Below the pieces are notes generated by a model, which saw only the letters and a program-made list of their open reading frames with translations, was not told the DNA's origin and did not search any database. Both the position numbers and the translations under genes were made by a program. A stretch of DNA of 64,000 bases from Sphingosinicella sp. LHD-64 (GTDB lineage: Bacteria > Pseudomonadota > Alphaproteobacteria > Sphingomonadales > Sphingomonadaceae), in contig NZ_JAVIFV010000001.1 of the NCBI RefSeq assembly GCF_031157375.1, forward strand, positions 434,001-498,000, given 5' to 3'. Positions 39,646 through 49,395 of this stretch are shown here, in pieces; positions within the stretch are counted from its first letter, which is position 1, and every line of letters begins with the position of its first letter.

Positions 39646-40410
39646 ATGACCCTGACCGACGACCAGCTCGACCGCTACGCCCGGCATATCGTCCTCCGGG
39701 AGATCGGCGGCGAGGGCCAGCAGAAGCTGCTCAAGGCCGAGGTGGTGGTGATCGGCGCCGGCGGGATCGGATCGCCGGCGATCCAGTATCTCGCCGCCGC
39801 CGGCGTCGGGCTGCTGACCATCATCGACGACGACCGGGTCGACCTTCCGAACCTCCAGCGCCAGGTCCTGTTCGGGACCAGGGACATCGGCGCCGCCAAG
39901 GCCCGGGTCGCGAAACGGCGGGTCGAGACGCTCAACCCCGACGTCGCGGTCGAGTCGGTGACGCGCCGGATCAGGCCCGAGAATGCGCGACGCTTCATCG
40001 AGGGCGCGACCGTCGTGCTCGACGGGTCCGACAATTTCGCGACGCGCCTGACCGTCTCCGATCAATGCACCGCGGCGCGCGTCCCGCTCGTCTCCGCGGC
40101 GATCGGCCGCTTCCAGGCGCAGGTCGGAACCTTCCGCGGCTGGGAGGCGGATCGGCCCTGCTATCGCTGCTATGTCGGCGATGCGTTCGACGCGGAGGAT
40201 TGCGACACCTGTTCGGAGCTGGGCGTGCTTGGCGCGATGGCCGGAATTGCCGGCACGTTCGCCGCGCTCGAGACGATCCGGACGATCACCGGCTTCGGCG
40301 AGGACGCCGCGGGCAAGCTCCACATCTTCGATGGCCTCAAGCCCGCGATGCGGACGGTCAGGATCGCGAAGGATCCGGCCTGCTCAGCGTGCGGACGGCA
40401 GCGCGGCTAG
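39646..40410 (+). CDS. ThiF/MoeB-family sulfur-carrier adenylyltransferase
   Basis: 254 residues. LDRYARHIVLREIGGEGQQ, the nucleotide-binding VIGAGGIGSPAIQYLAAAGVG, DDDRVDLPNLQRQVLFG and the zinc cysteines CYRC...CSAC. Adenylates the C-terminal glycine of a ThiS- or MoaD-like carrier; thiamine or molybdopterin cannot be told apart here. No Shine-Dalgarno is visible at the ATG. The last 27 bases overlap the amine oxidase gene on the other strand. Confidence 0.9.
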   Translation: MTLTDDQLDRYARHIVLREIGGEGQQKLLKAEVVVIGAGGIGSPAIQYLAAAGVGLLTIIDDDRVDLPNLQRQVLFGTRDIGAAKARVAKRRVETLNPDVAVESVTRRIRPENARRFIEGATVVLDGSDNFATRLTVSDQCTAARVPLVSAAIGRFQAQVGTFRGWEADRPCYRCYVGDAFDAEDCDTCSELGVLGAMAGIAGTFAALETIRTITGFGEDAAGKLHIFDGLKPAMRTVRIAKDPACSACGRQRG

Positions 40411-41613
40411 CGCCGCCTCGGCTGCGGCAATGCCGGTTTCATAGGCACCGTGCGCCGTCGAGAAATCCCGCAGCGAGCAACCTTCGCCGGCGAAGAAGAT
40501 GCGGTCCTCGACCGGCCGGGCCAGCGCCGCCCGCGCCGCATGGTGGCCGGGCAGCGCATGGCTGTAGGAGCCGCCGAACAGGGGATCCTGCCCCCAGCGC
40601 GTCTCGACGAGCGGCGTCAGGCGACGGCGCATCTCGCTGCCGAGCAGGCCGACGAGCTGCTCGATGCCGAAATCCAGCCCCGCACCCTCCCCTTCGGCCT
40701 CCAGCTCCCTGGCGCCAACGCCGCCGAAGAAGCATTCGATCACCGGCCGGCCGAACGGGCGCAGCGAATAGGCTCCGGTGTCGGCCCGTCGCGGATCGCC
40801 GAAGAGCTGGCTGTCGGGCGGAAAGGGCTCGACCCGGTCGAGGCGCAGGAAGGCCTTGTTGGCGAGGCCCAGCGGCAGCCGCGCCGCCGCCTCGACCTTG
40901 TCGGGCAGGTCCGGCGTGAAGCGCAGGCGGCCGTCGGCGAGCACGTTGGTCGGCACCGCGACGATGACCGTGTGCGCCTCGATCGGACCGGCCGCCGTGT
41001 GCGCGACGAGGATGGGGCCGCTCCGGTCGATCCGCTCGACGGCGGCGCCGAGCCGCACCGGCAGCCCGTCCCCGGCGCCCGTGATGAACGCACCGAAACC
41101 GGCGGGCAGGCGCCAGTTCAGCTCGCCCGCAGCATCCTCGTAGGCGAGATAGTCGGCGACCGAGAGACGCTCGAGCTCGGCGCCGTTCATGAAGCCGCTC
41201 AGCGCCTCCAAATAGCAGTTCCAGCGATGGCCTGTCTCCATCGCGTCCGACGCGAGGTCGCTCGGCGGCGGGGTCTCGCGCAGACGCCGCATGAAGGCGG
41301 CGTAGGTCTCGCGCGCCTCGGCCTGTTCTTCGGCGGTGAAGCCGAGGTCGGCGAACTGGGTGCGCCAGGCGGGCGGGGTGCGATCGATCTCGACCTCCGC
41401 CTCCTCGGCCAGCGCCCGCCAGGGATTGCGGTCGGCGGAATGAAGCCAGCCGCAGCCGAGATCGAGCTTCATGCCGGCAATGTCGCGCGTATGGCCGCGG
41501 CCGCCGAGCCTGTCGCCGGCCTCGACGACCAGCGTCTCGACCGCTTCACCGGAGAGCCGTCGCCCCGCCGCGACCCCCGCCGCGCCGCCGCCGATGATGA
41601 GGATATCGATCAT
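40384..41613 (-). CDS. FAD-dependent amine oxidase family protein
   Basis: 409 residues. DILIIGGGAAGVAAGRRLSG (Rossmann FAD motif), VEAGDRLGGRGHTRDI, the GCGWLHSAD region that often precedes the substrate site, and the C-terminal FAGEGCSLRDFSTAHGAYETG FAD motif. Resembles monoamine/polyamine oxidases; substrate unknown. Same strand, and 19 bases after the FKBP gene. Confidence 0.9.
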   Translation of the reverse strand: MIDILIIGGGAAGVAAGRRLSGEAVETLVVEAGDRLGGRGHTRDIAGMKLDLGCGWLHSADRNPWRALAEEAEVEIDRTPPAWRTQFADLGFTAEEQAEARETYAAFMRRLRETPPPSDLASDAMETGHRWNCYLEALSGFMNGAELERLSVADYLAYEDAAGELNWRLPAGFGAFITGAGDGLPVRLGAAVERIDRSGPILVAHTAAGPIEAHTVIVAVPTNVLADGRLRFTPDLPDKVEAAARLPLGLANKAFLRLDRVEPFPPDSQLFGDPRRADTGAYSLRPFGRPVIECFFGGVGARELEAEGEGAGLDFGIEQLVGLLGSEMRRRLTPLVETRWGQDPLFGGSYSHALPGHHAARAALARPVEDRIFFAGEGCSLRDFSTAHGAYETGIAAAEAALAALPSAR

Positions 41614-41632
41614 GGCGGCGGGCCCGGCGCGC

Positions 41633-42115
41633 CTACTGCGCCTGCCCGCCGATGCCGAGCAGGTCGATGGTGAAGATCAGGGTCGCACCACCCGGGATCG
41701 GGCCGCGGCCGTTGGGCCCGTAAGCGAGCGTGTAGGGAATGGCGAATTCGTAGCGGTCGCCGACCGCCATCATCGGCACGCCCTCCTGCCAGCCGCGGAT
41801 GAGACCGCCGAGCGGGAAGGTCGCCGGCTCGCCGCGCGCGACCGAGCTGTCGAACTCGCTGCCGTCGATGAAGCGGCCGACATAGTGGATGGTGACGGTG
41901 TCGCTGACGGTCGGGCGCGGCCCTTCCGCGCTGCCGCTGACCTTGCGGTACCTGAGGCCGCTCACCGTGCGATGCCAGCCTTCGGCCGGATCGAGGCGGT
42001 TCAGATACTGGAAATGATAGTCGGCATTGGCCGGATCGCCCGGCGTCTGGGCCAGCGCCGCACCGCGCGCCAGGCAGCCCAGCAACAGGACCGCCGCAAC
42101 ATGCGTCATCGTCAT
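41633..42115 (-). CDS. Periplasmic FKBP-type peptidyl-prolyl isomerase
   Basis: 160 residues with a signal peptide (HVAAVLLLGCLARGAALAQ) and an FKBP domain from about residue 65 (VSDTVTIHYVGRFIDGSEFDSSV, RGWQEGVPMMAVGDRYEFAIPYTLAYG, IPGGATLIFTIDLLGI). Catalyses prolyl cis-trans isomerisation of exported proteins. The start overlaps the topA stop by one to four bases. Confidence 0.92.
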   Translation of the reverse strand: MTMTHVAAVLLLGCLARGAALAQTPGDPANADYHFQYLNRLDPAEGWHRTVSGLRYRKVSGSAEGPRPTVSDTVTIHYVGRFIDGSEFDSSVARGEPATFPLGGLIRGWQEGVPMMAVGDRYEFAIPYTLAYGPNGRGPIPGGATLIFTIDLLGIGGQAQ

Positions 42116-44619
42116 TTCTTCCCCCTCGCCTTCTTCGCGGGCGCCTTGCGGCCCCTGCCCTTCTTCGCCGGCCCCTTGGCGGCGCGATCGTCGATGAGCT
42201 GGGCGGCTTCCTCCAATGTCAGCTGGTCGGGCGCAAGCGTCTTGGGCAATGTCGCGTTGGTCGTGCCGTCGGTCACATAGGGACCGAAGCGCCCTTCCAT
42301 CAGCCTGATCTCGGCCTCGGTACGCGGATGCTTGCCCAACACTTTCAAGGGCTCGCGCGAGCCGCGCTGGCGGCCGCCGCCATTGGCTGCGTCGGCGAGC
42401 TTCGCGACCGCCGCGTTCATGCCGACCTCGAACACGTCGGTCGTAGAGCCGAGCTTCGCATATTTGCCGTCATGGGCGAGGTAGGGGCCGTAGCGGCCGA
42501 TGCTCGCGGTGATCTCCTTCCCCGTCTCCGGATGCGTGCCGACGGCGCGCGGCAGCGAGAGCAGGCGCAGCGCCACCTCGAGGTCGGCCCCGGCGCCCGG
42601 CACGTCCTTGGGCAGCGAGGCGCGCTTCGCTTCCTTGCCGTCGCCGAGCTGGAAATAGGGGCCGAACCGCCCGGAGCGCAGCGTCACGTCCTGCCCGGTC
42701 TCCGGATCCTGGCCAAGCACCTGCGGGCCATTGTCCTCGCTGGCCTCGCCGCCCTGGCCGAAGCGGCGGGTATATTTGCAGTCCGGATAGTTGGAGCAGG
42801 CGACGAAGGCGCCGAACTTGCCGCCGCGCAGGCCGAGCCGGCCGGTGCCGCAGACCGGGCAGAGGCGCGGATCGGCGCCGTCGCCCCTGTCCGGGAAAAG
42901 ATAGGGCGAGAGGAACTCGTCCAGCGCCGCGGTGATGTCGGAGGGCTTCTGCTCCATCACCTCGCCGGTCTTCGGCTTGAAGTCCCGCCAGAAGGCCGCG
43001 AGCACCTGCTGCCACTGCGCCCGGCCGCCGGATATGTCGTCGAGCTCGTCCTCGAGATGGGCGGTGAAATCGTAGGAGACGTAGCGCTCGAAGAAGCGCT
43101 CGAGAAAGGCGGTCAGCAACCGCCCGCTCTCCTCGGGAAAGAAACGACCCTTCTCCAGCCGGACATAGTCGCGGTCCTTGAGCGTCTGGGGAATCGTCGA
43201 ATAGGTGGAGGGGCGGCCGATGCCGAGCTCCTCCATCTTCTTCGTCAGCGACGCTTCGGAATAACGCGGCGGCGGCTGGGTGAAATGCTGCTCGGCCTCG
43301 ACCTTCTTCCTGGCCGGGACATCGCCGTCCTTGAGGCGCGGAAGCCGGCGGCTGTCCTCGTCCTCGACATCGTCCCGTCCCTCCTCGTAGAGGGCGAGGA
43401 ACCCCGGAAACAGCACGACCTGGCCGGTGGCGCGCAGCGCGTGCTGGCCGGTGCCGTCGGTGAGCTCCACCGTCGTGCGCTCCAGCCGCGCCGAGGCCAT
43501 CTGGCTCGCCAGCGCGCGCTTCCAGATGAGATCGTAGAGCCGGGCATGATCGCCCGAGCCGACGCGCTCCCTGGCAAAGTCCGTCGGGCGGATCGCCTCG
43601 TGCGCTTCCTGCGCATTCTTGGCCTTGGTCTCGTAGTGGCGCGGCTTGTCCGGCACATAGCCGGCATCGTAGCGGTCGGCGACGGCCTTGCGGGCGGCCG
43701 AGATCGCCTCCGGCGCCATCTGGACGCCGTCGGTGCGCATATATGTGATCGCGCCGTCCTCGTAGAGATCCTGGGCGAGGCGCATCATCACGCTGGCGGA
43801 AAGGCCGAGCTTGCGCGCCGCTTCCTGCTGGAGGGTCGAGGTGGTGAAGGGCGGCGGTGGATTGCGGGTGAGCGGCTTGGTCTCGACCGCGGTGACGGTG
43901 AAGCGCCCCTCCTCGACCGCCTGCTTCGCGGCGCGCGCCGTGCCTTCGCTGCCGATCGTCAATCGGTCGATCTTCTCGCCCTGGTAGCGGACGAGGCGGG
44001 CGAGGAACTCGGTGCCGTCCGCCTCCATCGTGGCGGTGACCGACCAATATTCCTGCGCGCGGAACAGCTCGATCTCGCGCTCGCGGTCGACGATCAGGCG
44101 CAGCGCCACCGACTGGACGCGGCCGGCCGACTTGGCGCCGGGCAGCTTGCGCCAGAGCACCGGCGAGAGCGTGAAGCCGACCAGATAATCGAGCGCGCGG
44201 CGGGCGCGATAGGCGTCGATCAGGTCTTCGTCGAGCGCGCGCGGCCTGGACATCGCCTCGGTGACCGCGGACCTGGTGATCGCGTTGAACGTCACCCGCT
44301 CGACATCCGCCGGAAGCGCCTTGCGGTTTCTCAGCACCTCCTGAACATGCCAGGAGATCGCCTCGCCCTCGCGATCCGGGTCGGTCGCGAGGATCAGCGC
44401 GTCGGCCTTCTTCGCCTCGTCCGTGATGGCTTTCAGCTGCTTCGTCTTGTCCGCATAGGTTTCCCACTCCATCGCGAAGCCCTGATCGGGATCGACCGAT
44501 CCGTCCTTGGGCGGCAGATCGCGGACATGGCCGTAGGAGGCGAGCACGCGATAGCCGCCGCCCAGATACTTCTCGATGGTTTTCGCCTTGGCGGGCGATT
44601 CGACGACGACCAGCTTCAT
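42112..44619 (-). CDS. topA: DNA topoisomerase I
   Basis: 835 residues. MKLVVVESPAKAKTIEKYLG opens the Toprim domain, ATDPDREGEAISWH completes it, and the active Tyr is in EDGAITYMRTDGVQMAPE. One four-cysteine zinc finger (CPVCGTGRLGLRGGKFGAFVAC...C) is followed by three TopA C-terminal repeats and an extremely Lys-rich tail. Relaxes negative supercoils. Start at 44619 matches the conserved N-terminus; GGAAAC is a weak ribosome site. Downstream of dprA/plsY, separated by two small genes. Confidence 0.97.
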   Translation of the reverse strand: MKLVVVESPAKAKTIEKYLGGGYRVLASYGHVRDLPPKDGSVDPDQGFAMEWETYADKTKQLKAITDEAKKADALILATDPDREGEAISWHVQEVLRNRKALPADVERVTFNAITRSAVTEAMSRPRALDEDLIDAYRARRALDYLVGFTLSPVLWRKLPGAKSAGRVQSVALRLIVDREREIELFRAQEYWSVTATMEADGTEFLARLVRYQGEKIDRLTIGSEGTARAAKQAVEEGRFTVTAVETKPLTRNPPPPFTTSTLQQEAARKLGLSASVMMRLAQDLYEDGAITYMRTDGVQMAPEAISAARKAVADRYDAGYVPDKPRHYETKAKNAQEAHEAIRPTDFARERVGSGDHARLYDLIWKRALASQMASARLERTTVELTDGTGQHALRATGQVVLFPGFLALYEEGRDDVEDEDSRRLPRLKDGDVPARKKVEAEQHFTQPPPRYSEASLTKKMEELGIGRPSTYSTIPQTLKDRDYVRLEKGRFFPEESGRLLTAFLERFFERYVSYDFTAHLEDELDDISGGRAQWQQVLAAFWRDFKPKTGEVMEQKPSDITAALDEFLSPYLFPDRGDGADPRLCPVCGTGRLGLRGGKFGAFVACSNYPDCKYTRRFGQGGEASEDNGPQVLGQDPETGQDVTLRSGRFGPYFQLGDGKEAKRASLPKDVPGAGADLEVALRLLSLPRAVGTHPETGKEITASIGRYGPYLAHDGKYAKLGSTTDVFEVGMNAAVAKLADAANGGGRQRGSREPLKVLGKHPRTEAEIRLMEGRFGPYVTDGTTNATLPKTLAPDQLTLEEAAQLIDDRAAKGPAKKGRGRKAPAKKARGKK

Positions 44620-44721
44620 GTGTGGAAAGTTTCCTTCACGCGTACGCGTACAAGGTGGAAAGCGCCGCGCCGGTCCGTCAAGAGCCTGGATGGCCCGCAT
44701 TCGGCAATGGGGAAAGAATGA

Positions 44722-44749
44722 CCGGCGCCCGAGTCAAATCGGGCGCCGG
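44722..44749. terminator. GC-rich hairpin after the DUF465 gene
   Basis: 11-bp perfect stem CCGGCGCCCGA/TCGGGCGCCGG with a 6-base loop, 11 bases past the DUF465 stop on the minus strand. The T-run after it is short, so it is a possible, not certain, terminator. Confidence 0.55.
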
Positions 44750-44759
44750 CCCGCCGGCG

Positions 44760-44933
44760 TCAACCGGCCAAGCCCCTGCGCATCCGTGCGGTCAGCCGGT
44801 CCTTGATGGCCAGCTTCATCTTCTTGAGCCGAAGCAGCCGGAAGCTGTCGGGACGGCTCCGCTTCATCTCCTTGCGGATCGAATCGTCGAGGCTGCGGTG
44901 GATGAGCGTGAGGCGATAGGTGGATGATGACAT
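44760..44933 (-). CDS. DUF465 (YdcH-like) small protein
   Basis: 57 residues: MSSSTYRLTLIHRSLDDSIRKEM, RSRPDSFRLLRLKKMKLAIKDRL. This is the two-helix DUF465 pattern (YdcH-like, unknown function, cytosolic). GGAGTCAATC lies upstream of the ATG at 44933; a 20-residue upstream extension has no ribosome site. Confidence 0.85.
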   Translation of the reverse strand: MSSSTYRLTLIHRSLDDSIRKEMKRSRPDSFRLLRLKKMKLAIKDRLTARMRRGLAG

Positions 44934-45020
44934 GATTGACTCCAGCAGGTTCGGCATGCCGGCAGGCAGATCTGCGGCAGCGGCCCATTTCACGTTGTCG
45001 GAATGCCGCGACGTGGCGGC

Positions 45021-45377
45021 TCAGGCGGCTGGAGGCGCCCGGGCCTGATAGTGGAATTGCGGATCGAGCGACGCCGCGGCGAAGGCGGTCTGCGCCACGC
45101 GCGCTGCCGGCCGGACCGAAACCAGCTCGGTGACCACCGTCGGCGGCGGCGGCGGCAGAGCCGGCGAAGCCTCGTCGTTGGTGCCGTTGTCGTCGGGGCG
45201 GCCGGCGATCCGCAGGCCGGTGGCCAGCCGAAGAATCTTGCCGTTGCCGAGGCGGGCCGTGTTCGGATCGGATTGCGGCTGGACGCCGCTCCCGGAGAGA
45301 CCGAGCAGCAGGCCGACCAGGAGCGCCAGGACCGTGACGGACCCCCGCTTCCTCGCCGACTCCCCTTGCTCGAACAA
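45021..45377 (-). CDS. Hypothetical single-pass membrane protein
   Basis: 118 residues from a TTG at 45375-45377 with GAGGAGAATACGC upstream; no ATG or GTG lies near it. One N-terminal membrane segment (VTVLALLVGLLLGLSG), then a disordered, Pro/Asn-rich region with PPPPPT and a terminal QFHYQARAPPAA. I do not recognise a family. Same strand as dprA and DUF465. Confidence 0.5.
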   Translation of the reverse strand: MFEQGESARKRGSVTVLALLVGLLLGLSGSGVQPQSDPNTARLGNGKILRLATGLRIAGRPDDNGTNDEASPALPPPPPTVVTELVSVRPAARVAQTAFAAASLDPQFHYQARAPPAA

Positions 45378-45501
45378 GCGTATTCTCCTCAACGCCGGCT
45401 CATGACGTAGGGTCTCGCCAGGATGGGAACAATGGGTGTCCCTGCCCTTCGCGACGAACCGAAGCCGGTCCGGTCTCCGGGCGCCCGGCAAGGCGACGAG
45501 A

Positions 45502-46590
45502 CTATGCCAGGCTCACGCGTCCGCCCGCATGTCGCTCCAGCCGGCCCGCCAGCTCCAGCTCCAGAAGCACGGTATGGACCGCTGCGGGCGTGGCCCCTGA
45601 CTGCCGAAGGAGCTCGTCCACCGGCACGGGAGTCGGGCCCAGCAGGCCGGTGACGCGGCGCCGGGTCTCCGCGTCGATATCGGCGGGAACGGGGCCTCCA
45701 CCATAGTCGAGCCGGCGCTGGCGGAACGGGCGCGGGTGGATCGGGCTCAGCGCCTCGATCACGTCCTCGGCCGTCTGGACCAGGGTCGCGCCCTCGCGGA
45801 TCAGCAGGTTGCAGCCTTGCGCGCGGGGATCGAGCGGCGAGCCGGGCACGGCCATCACCTCGCGGCCGAACTCGGTCGCATGGCGCGCCGTGATCAGCGA
45901 GCCGGACTTGGGCGCCGCCTCGACCACCACGGTTCCCTGCGCGAGGCCGGCGATGATCCGGTTGCGATAGGGAAAATGGCGGGCGCGCGGCTCGGTACCC
46001 GGCGGCTGCTCGGCAAGCAGCAGGCCGCGGGCCGCGATGGCGCGCTGCCGCTCTTCGTTTTCGGGCGGGTAGCAGATGTCGATGCCGCCGGCGATCACCG
46101 CGATCGTGCCGGTTGCAAGCGCGCCGTCATGCGCCGCCGTGTCGATGCCGCGGGCGAGGCCCGACACGACGACCTGACCGGCATCGCCCAGCCCTTGCGC
46201 GAGCATCCGCGCGAAACGGCAGGCCGCGGCCGAGGCGTTGCGGGCACCGACCACGGCCACCGCCGGCCTGTCGAGGAGCGAGAAGTCTCCCTTGGCGATC
46301 AGCGCTGGCGGTGCGCTCTCCAGTTCGGCCAGCAACGCGGGATAGAGACTCTGGCCGAGAAACAGGTGGCGGGCACCGAGCCGTGCCACCGTCTCGATCT
46401 CGCGCTCGACCTGCGCGGCCGGCGCCAGCCTGGGCGCCCGCCCGCCGCCGCGTGCGGCGAGATCGGGAATCGCATCGATCGCCGCCTGCGCCGATCCGAA
46501 GCGGGCGAGAAGCTGGAAATAGGTGACCGGGCCGATATTGTCGGAGCGGATCAGGCGCAGCCGCGCGACGGCGTCGGGCGGCGCCGGCAT
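45502..46590 (-). CDS. dprA: DNA-processing protein DprA
   Basis: 362 residues. Rossmann-like DNA_processg_A domain: AVVGARNASAAACRFA, VVSGLARGIDTAAHDGAL, GIDICYPPENE, YRNRIIAGLAQGTVVVEA, SGSLITARHATEFGREVMAVPG. A C-terminal winged helix (about 300-360) follows. Loads RecA on incoming single-stranded DNA in transformation. The start overlaps the plsY stop (TGATG); the frame stays open through plsY but that is not real coding. Confidence 0.95.
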   Translation of the reverse strand: MPAPPDAVARLRLIRSDNIGPVTYFQLLARFGSAQAAIDAIPDLAARGGGRAPRLAPAAQVEREIETVARLGARHLFLGQSLYPALLAELESAPPALIAKGDFSLLDRPAVAVVGARNASAAACRFARMLAQGLGDAGQVVVSGLARGIDTAAHDGALATGTIAVIAGGIDICYPPENEERQRAIAARGLLLAEQPPGTEPRARHFPYRNRIIAGLAQGTVVVEAAPKSGSLITARHATEFGREVMAVPGSPLDPRAQGCNLLIREGATLVQTAEDVIEALSPIHPRPFRQRRLDYGGGPVPADIDAETRRRVTGLLGPTPVPVDELLRQSGATPAAVHTVLLELELAGRLERHAGGRVSLA

Positions 46591-47204
46591 CAGCCCGCCT
46601 TGCGCCCGACCTTCGGCTCGGTGCCATTGCGAAGCCGAGCGATGTTGGCGCGGTGCTTCCACAGAACGAGCAGCGCGAAGCCGAGGAACAACGGGGCCTG
46701 GTCGAACCGGCCCATCGCGGCGGCGGCGATCGGCGCGGCGACGGCTGCGCTCATGCCGCCGACCGAGGAATAGCGGGTGAGGAGGAGCGCGCCGATCCAG
46801 GCCGCGGCCGCAATCAGCGCCACCGGCCAGGCCAGCGCGGCAAGCAGGCCGAGCAGTGTCGCCACCCCCTTTCCGCCCTTGAAGCGCAGCCACACCGGCC
46901 AGAGGTGGCCCAGGAAAGCGCCGATCGCGGCGACCCCGTCCAGCCCCATGATGTTCGGCCACAGCGCGCGGACCAGCAGCACCGCAGCGGCGCCCTTGGC
47001 GGCGTCGAGGATCAAGGTCGCGGCGGCGAGCCCCTTGCGGCCGGTGCGCAGCACGTTGGTGGCGCCGATATTGCCGGAGCCGATGTCGCGAACGTCGCCC
47101 AGACCGGCGAAGCGCGTCAGCAGCAGCCCGAACGGAATCGCGCCGAGCAGGTAGCCGAGCAGAAGTGAAAGGAGCGGCTCGGCAAGTGTATCCCAAGTAA
47201 TCAC
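46590..47204 (-). CDS. plsY: Glycerol-3-phosphate acyltransferase PlsY
   Basis: 204 residues, five membrane segments. Signature [13 protein letters not shown] (acyl-phosphate/G3P motif), [19 protein letters not shown] and [12 protein letters not shown], the three conserved cytoplasmic loops. Uses acyl-phosphate to acylate sn-glycerol 3-phosphate. GTG at 47202-47204 preceded by GAAGGGGATGCC. plsY-dprA-topA order is typical of alphaproteobacteria. Confidence 0.95.
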   Translation of the reverse strand: MITWDTLAEPLLSLLLGYLLGAIPFGLLLTRFAGLGDVRDIGSGNIGATNVLRTGRKGLAAATLILDAAKGAAAVLLVRALWPNIMGLDGVAAIGAFLGHLWPVWLRFKGGKGVATLLGLLAALAWPVALIAAAAWIGALLLTRYSSVGGMSAAVAAPIAAAAMGRFDQAPLFLGFALLVLWKHRANIARLRNGTEPKVGRKAG

Positions 47205-47293
47205 GGCATCCCCTTCTATGCCGGCGTAAGCCCGCGCGGGGATCGGCGCAACTGCGTTTGCTGTCGGCAAATGTCGCAGCTACATCGGCCGCG

Positions 47294-48091
47294 ATGCCGC
47301 CCGCCCGCCCCCTCCTCGTCTTCGATTCGGGCGTCGGCGGTCTTTCGGTGCTGCGCGAGATCCGGACGCTGCTGCCTCATGCGCCGATCGTCTATGCGGC
47401 GGACAGCGGCGGCTATCCCTACGGCACCAAGAGCCCGGCCGAGATCGCCATTCGCGTGCCGGCGCTGCTCGGGCGGCTCACCGAACGCTATGATCCCGAG
47501 CTCATCGTCATCGCCTGCAACACCGCCTCGACGATCGCGTTGGACGACGTCCGCGCCGCGCTCGATCTGCCGGTCGTCGGCACCGTGCCGGCGATCAAGC
47601 CGGCCGCCGTCCTGTCGAAGACCAGGGTGATCGGCGTGCTCGGCACCAAAGCAACGATCGTCCAGCCCTATGTCGATCGACTCGCGGCCGAGTTCGCCAC
47701 CGACTGCACGGTGATCCGCCATGGCTCGGCCGAGCTGGTCGACCTCGCCGAGGCGACCCTGCGCGGCGCAGCGACGTCTTCTGACAGCTATCGCCGCGCC
47801 CTCGACGGCCTGCTCCACCAGCCTGGCGGTGACCGCATCGACGTTGTCGTCCTCGCCTGCACCCATTTCCCGCTGGTCGAGGACCGGCTCGCCGAGGCCG
47901 CGCCGCACGCGCTTACCTTCGTCGACGGCAATGCCGGCATCGCACGGCGCACCGCCTGGCTCGCCCGCGACGTCACCTGGCCCGAGGAGCCGTCCGAAGG
48001 CATCGCCGTCTTCACGGGCGACGCGACAGCCGCCGAGGCCTATCGCGCCGGCCTTGCCGGTTTCGGCCTCACCCGGATCGAGAAGCTCTGA
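47294..48091 (+). CDS. murI: Glutamate racemase
   Basis: 265 residues. FDSGVGGLSVLREIR, GYPYGTKSP, the first catalytic Cys in ACNTAS and the second in LACTHFP. Makes D-glutamate for peptidoglycan. An upstream extension without a ribosome site is rejected; MPPARPLLVFDSG fits the family N-terminus. Confidence 0.96.
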   Translation: MPPARPLLVFDSGVGGLSVLREIRTLLPHAPIVYAADSGGYPYGTKSPAEIAIRVPALLGRLTERYDPELIVIACNTASTIALDDVRAALDLPVVGTVPAIKPAAVLSKTRVIGVLGTKATIVQPYVDRLAAEFATDCTVIRHGSAELVDLAEATLRGAATSSDSYRRALDGLLHQPGGDRIDVVVLACTHFPLVEDRLAEAAPHALTFVDGNAGIARRTAWLARDVTWPEEPSEGIAVFTGDATAAEAYRAGLAGFGLTRIEKL

Positions 48092-48178
48092 GCGGCCGCT
48101 TGTTGCGAGCCGTTCTCACTGGCCTTCCCGTGGACAAATCCGCTATTGGGCAGTCGAGCAACGGGGACGAGTAGAGTC

Positions 48179-49393
48179 TTGGACTATCAGCGCATCTTTG
48201 CGGAGGCGATCGAGCGGCTGCATGCCGAGGGCCGCTATCGCGTGTTCATCGATATCCTCAGGAACAAGGGCGCCTTCCCCAATGCGCGCTGCTTCCACGG
48301 CCACAACGGCCCGAAGCCGATCACCGTCTGGTGCTCGAACGACTATCTCTGCATGGGCCAGCATCCGTCGGTCACCGGCGCGATGGAAGAGGCGCTGCAC
48401 GATGTCGGCGCCGGCTCCGGCGGCACCCGCAACATCGGCGGCAACACCCACTACCATGTCGAGCTCGAGGCCGAGCTCGCGGACCTGCACGGCAAGGATT
48501 CGGCGCTGATCTTCACCTCGGGCTACATCTCGAACGAAGCGACGCTGTCGACGATCGGCAAGCTGCTGCCCGGCTGCATCATCTTCTCCGATGCGCTCAA
48601 CCACGCCTCGATGATCGCCGGCATCCGCAATTCCGGCTGCGAGAAGCAGGTCTTCCGCCACAACGACCTCGAACATCTCGAGGAGCTGCTGGCGGCCGCC
48701 CCCGCCGATGCCCCGAAGCTGATCGCGTTCGAGAGCGTCTATTCGATGGACGGCGACGTCGCCCCGATCCACGCGATCTGCGACCTCGCCGACAAGTACA
48801 ACGCCCTCACCTATCTCGATGAGGTGCACGCCGTGGGCATGTACGGCGCGCGCGGCGGCGGCATTTCGGAGCGCGACGATGCCGCGCATCGCCTCACCAT
48901 CATCGAGGGCACGCTCGGCAAGGCGTTCGGCGTGATGGGCGGCTACATTGCAGCCGACAGGAACATCGTCGACGTGGTGCGCAGCTACGCGCCGGGCTTC
49001 ATCTTCACCACCTCGCTCTCGCCGGTGCTGGTCGCCGGCGTGCTGGCGAGCGTCAGGCATCTCAAGGCCTCGTCGGTCGAGCGCGACGCGCAGCAGGCCA
49101 ATGCCGCGACGCTGAAGCGGATCTTCGCCGAGGCGAAGCTGCCGGTGATGCCGTCGACGACGCACATCGTGCCGCTGCTGGTCGGCGATCCGGTCCGCGC
49201 GAAGCGGATCAGCGACATCCTGCTCGCCGAATACGGCATCTACGTCCAGCCGATCAATTACCCGACCGTGCCGCGCGGCACCGAGCGGCTGCGCTTCACC
49301 CCGGGCCCCGCGCACAGCGAAGAGATGATGCGCGACCTCACCGCCGCGCTCGTCGAGATCTGGGACCGGCTGGAGCTGCCGCTCGCCGCCTGA
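48179..49393 (+). CDS. hemA: 5-aminolevulinate synthase
   Basis: 404 residues. Start is a TTG (48179) reading [23 protein letters not shown], the class-specific N-terminus. PLP Lys in [13 protein letters not shown], and [45 protein letters not shown]. Condenses glycine and succinyl-CoA (C4 pathway), committing to haem. Consistent with an alphaproteobacterium. GGGGACGAG is a weak ribosome site. Confidence 0.97.
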   Translation: MDYQRIFAEAIERLHAEGRYRVFIDILRNKGAFPNARCFHGHNGPKPITVWCSNDYLCMGQHPSVTGAMEEALHDVGAGSGGTRNIGGNTHYHVELEAELADLHGKDSALIFTSGYISNEATLSTIGKLLPGCIIFSDALNHASMIAGIRNSGCEKQVFRHNDLEHLEELLAAAPADAPKLIAFESVYSMDGDVAPIHAICDLADKYNALTYLDEVHAVGMYGARGGGISERDDAAHRLTIIEGTLGKAFGVMGGYIAADRNIVDVVRSYAPGFIFTTSLSPVLVAGVLASVRHLKASSVERDAQQANAATLKRIFAEAKLPVMPSTTHIVPLLVGDPVRAKRISDILLAEYGIYVQPINYPTVPRGTERLRFTPGPAHSEEMMRDLTAALVEIWDRLELPLAA

Positions 49394-49395
49394 GC

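Noticed and set aside
42328-44721. A 797-codon plus-strand frame antisense to topA.
   Set aside because: It mirrors topA codons and has no recognisable domain; topA is certain.
45502-47196. Extension of dprA upstream through plsY in the same frame.
   Set aside because: The plsY reading in another frame is a clear protein with GSGNIGATN, and DprA has its normal length from 46590.
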